DNA of 5,993 nt from Bacteroidota bacterium (GTDB lineage Bacteria > Bacteroidota > Bacteroidia > Chitinophagales > Chitinophagaceae). The stretch covers positions 1,597,761 to 1,603,753 of the forward strand of contig CP058707.1 in NCBI GenBank assembly GCA_013414745.1, in the 5' to 3' direction. The translations under genes and the position numbers were made by a program. Shown piece by piece: positions 5,611 through 5,993 of the stretch (position 1 is the first letter of the stretch; every line of letters begins with the position of its first letter). The notes beneath the pieces were generated by a model. It had not been told where the DNA came from. It did not search any database and worked only from the letters and a program-made list of their open reading frames with translations.

Positions 5611-5993
5611 TTATCGGGATTGACCCAATCGCATCAATAAAGGAAATTGAATCGTTCTCGTTTGATTCCTGCCCCATACAGCCCTTAATTTCTCATAAAT
5701 CAAATCGAGGGGATCCTGCTGCTTCTCGCGCATATAATTGGTACGAGCAGACCAGGTACTTAAGTAACCTAACAAGTCATCCACACTCCAGGCTGCTTCA
5801 TATGTTACCATAGGTGTTGGCCATTCTTCCAAAGGAAAAGGAATGGTTTGATACCCTTCATCTACATAGCGACGTTCCGGAAACCAATAGGGATCCAGAA
5901 TATCACGGTACAGATAGTCAATCACAGCATCGGCTTCCGGAAAGGTTTTTATTTGGGCATAGCCGCATACAAAAAATAAGCCTCCGGGCGAAG
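5611..5993 (-). CDS. Class I SAM-dependent methyltransferase, C-terminal half (partial)
   Basis: The frame is open to the window edge, so the start is outside; 126 residues are visible, against about 250 in the usual full protein. It begins with SPGGLFFVCGY, the strand and turn that follow the SAM-binding core (L-x-P-G-G motif) of the class I Rossmann-fold methyltransferases. Next come DYLYRDILDPYWFPERRYVD, EGYQTIPFPLEEW, the WSVDDLLGYLSTWSA helix typical of this subgroup, and a short tail ending LMRLGQSR. These match the family annotated as UbiE-like or trans-aconitate-methyltransferase-like cytosolic small-molecule methyltransferases; the substrate is not predictable. The SAM-binding glycine loop lies beyond the window. 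It is convergent with the surface protein gene, so the two are not co-transcribed. Unlike its neighbour, this stretch shows no indels. Confidence 0.85.
   Translation of the reverse strand, partial: SPGGLFFVCGYAQIKTFPEADAVIDYLYRDILDPYWFPERRYVDEGYQTIPFPLEEWPTPMVTYEAAWSVDDLLGYLSTWSARTNYMREKQQDPLDLIYEKLRAVWGRNQTRTIQFPLLMRLGQSR

Overview
The window looks like chromosomal DNA of a member of the Bacteroidota, possibly Chitinophagaceae or a relative; the exact family is inference. The grounds are a very large secreted protein built from Cys-containing Ig-like repeats with a YQWKxNG core, a 'YPTxxGNxRxQY...ELTxLG' module and a C-terminal module ending in calcium-loop repeats, all typical of Bacteroidota surface proteins. 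There is also an A-rich start region without a Shine-Dalgarno sequence.

Layout: positions 1-660 hold no gene I can defend. They contain a hairpin with a T-tract on the minus strand (351-378), a weak Bacteroidota-type promoter candidate (526-558) and a perfect 9-bp inverted repeat in the presumed leader (613-632). Positions 663-5546 are one gene of about 1,627 codons on the plus strand, broken into many short reading frames by about 12 single-base indels. In order it encodes a signal peptide, a linker, a domain of about 440 residues that is probably a beta-propeller, and six Ig-like repeats. The third and sixth repeats each carry an inserted module of about 190 residues between their last strands. 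A C-terminal beta-rich module and two dockerin-like calcium loops follow. Positions 5564-5597 hold a hairpin between convergent genes. Positions 5611-5993 (minus) are the C-terminal half of a SAM-dependent methyltransferase that runs off the window.

The main interpretive point is that the row of separate ORFs between 663 and 5546 is not an operon. Reading across the frames gives one continuous protein with no in-frame nonsense substitution. All damage is by +1 or -1 events, with equal numbers of each, so the start and stop codons are back in one frame. Uncorrected sequencing or assembly indels are the simplest explanation; a recent pseudogene is the alternative. The architecture is [Ig-Ig-Ig(insert)] twice, which suggests duplication of a three-domain block. 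The protein is probably an exported adhesin-like or substrate-binding surface protein. I see no enzymatic active site and no evidence for a new defence or mobile system.
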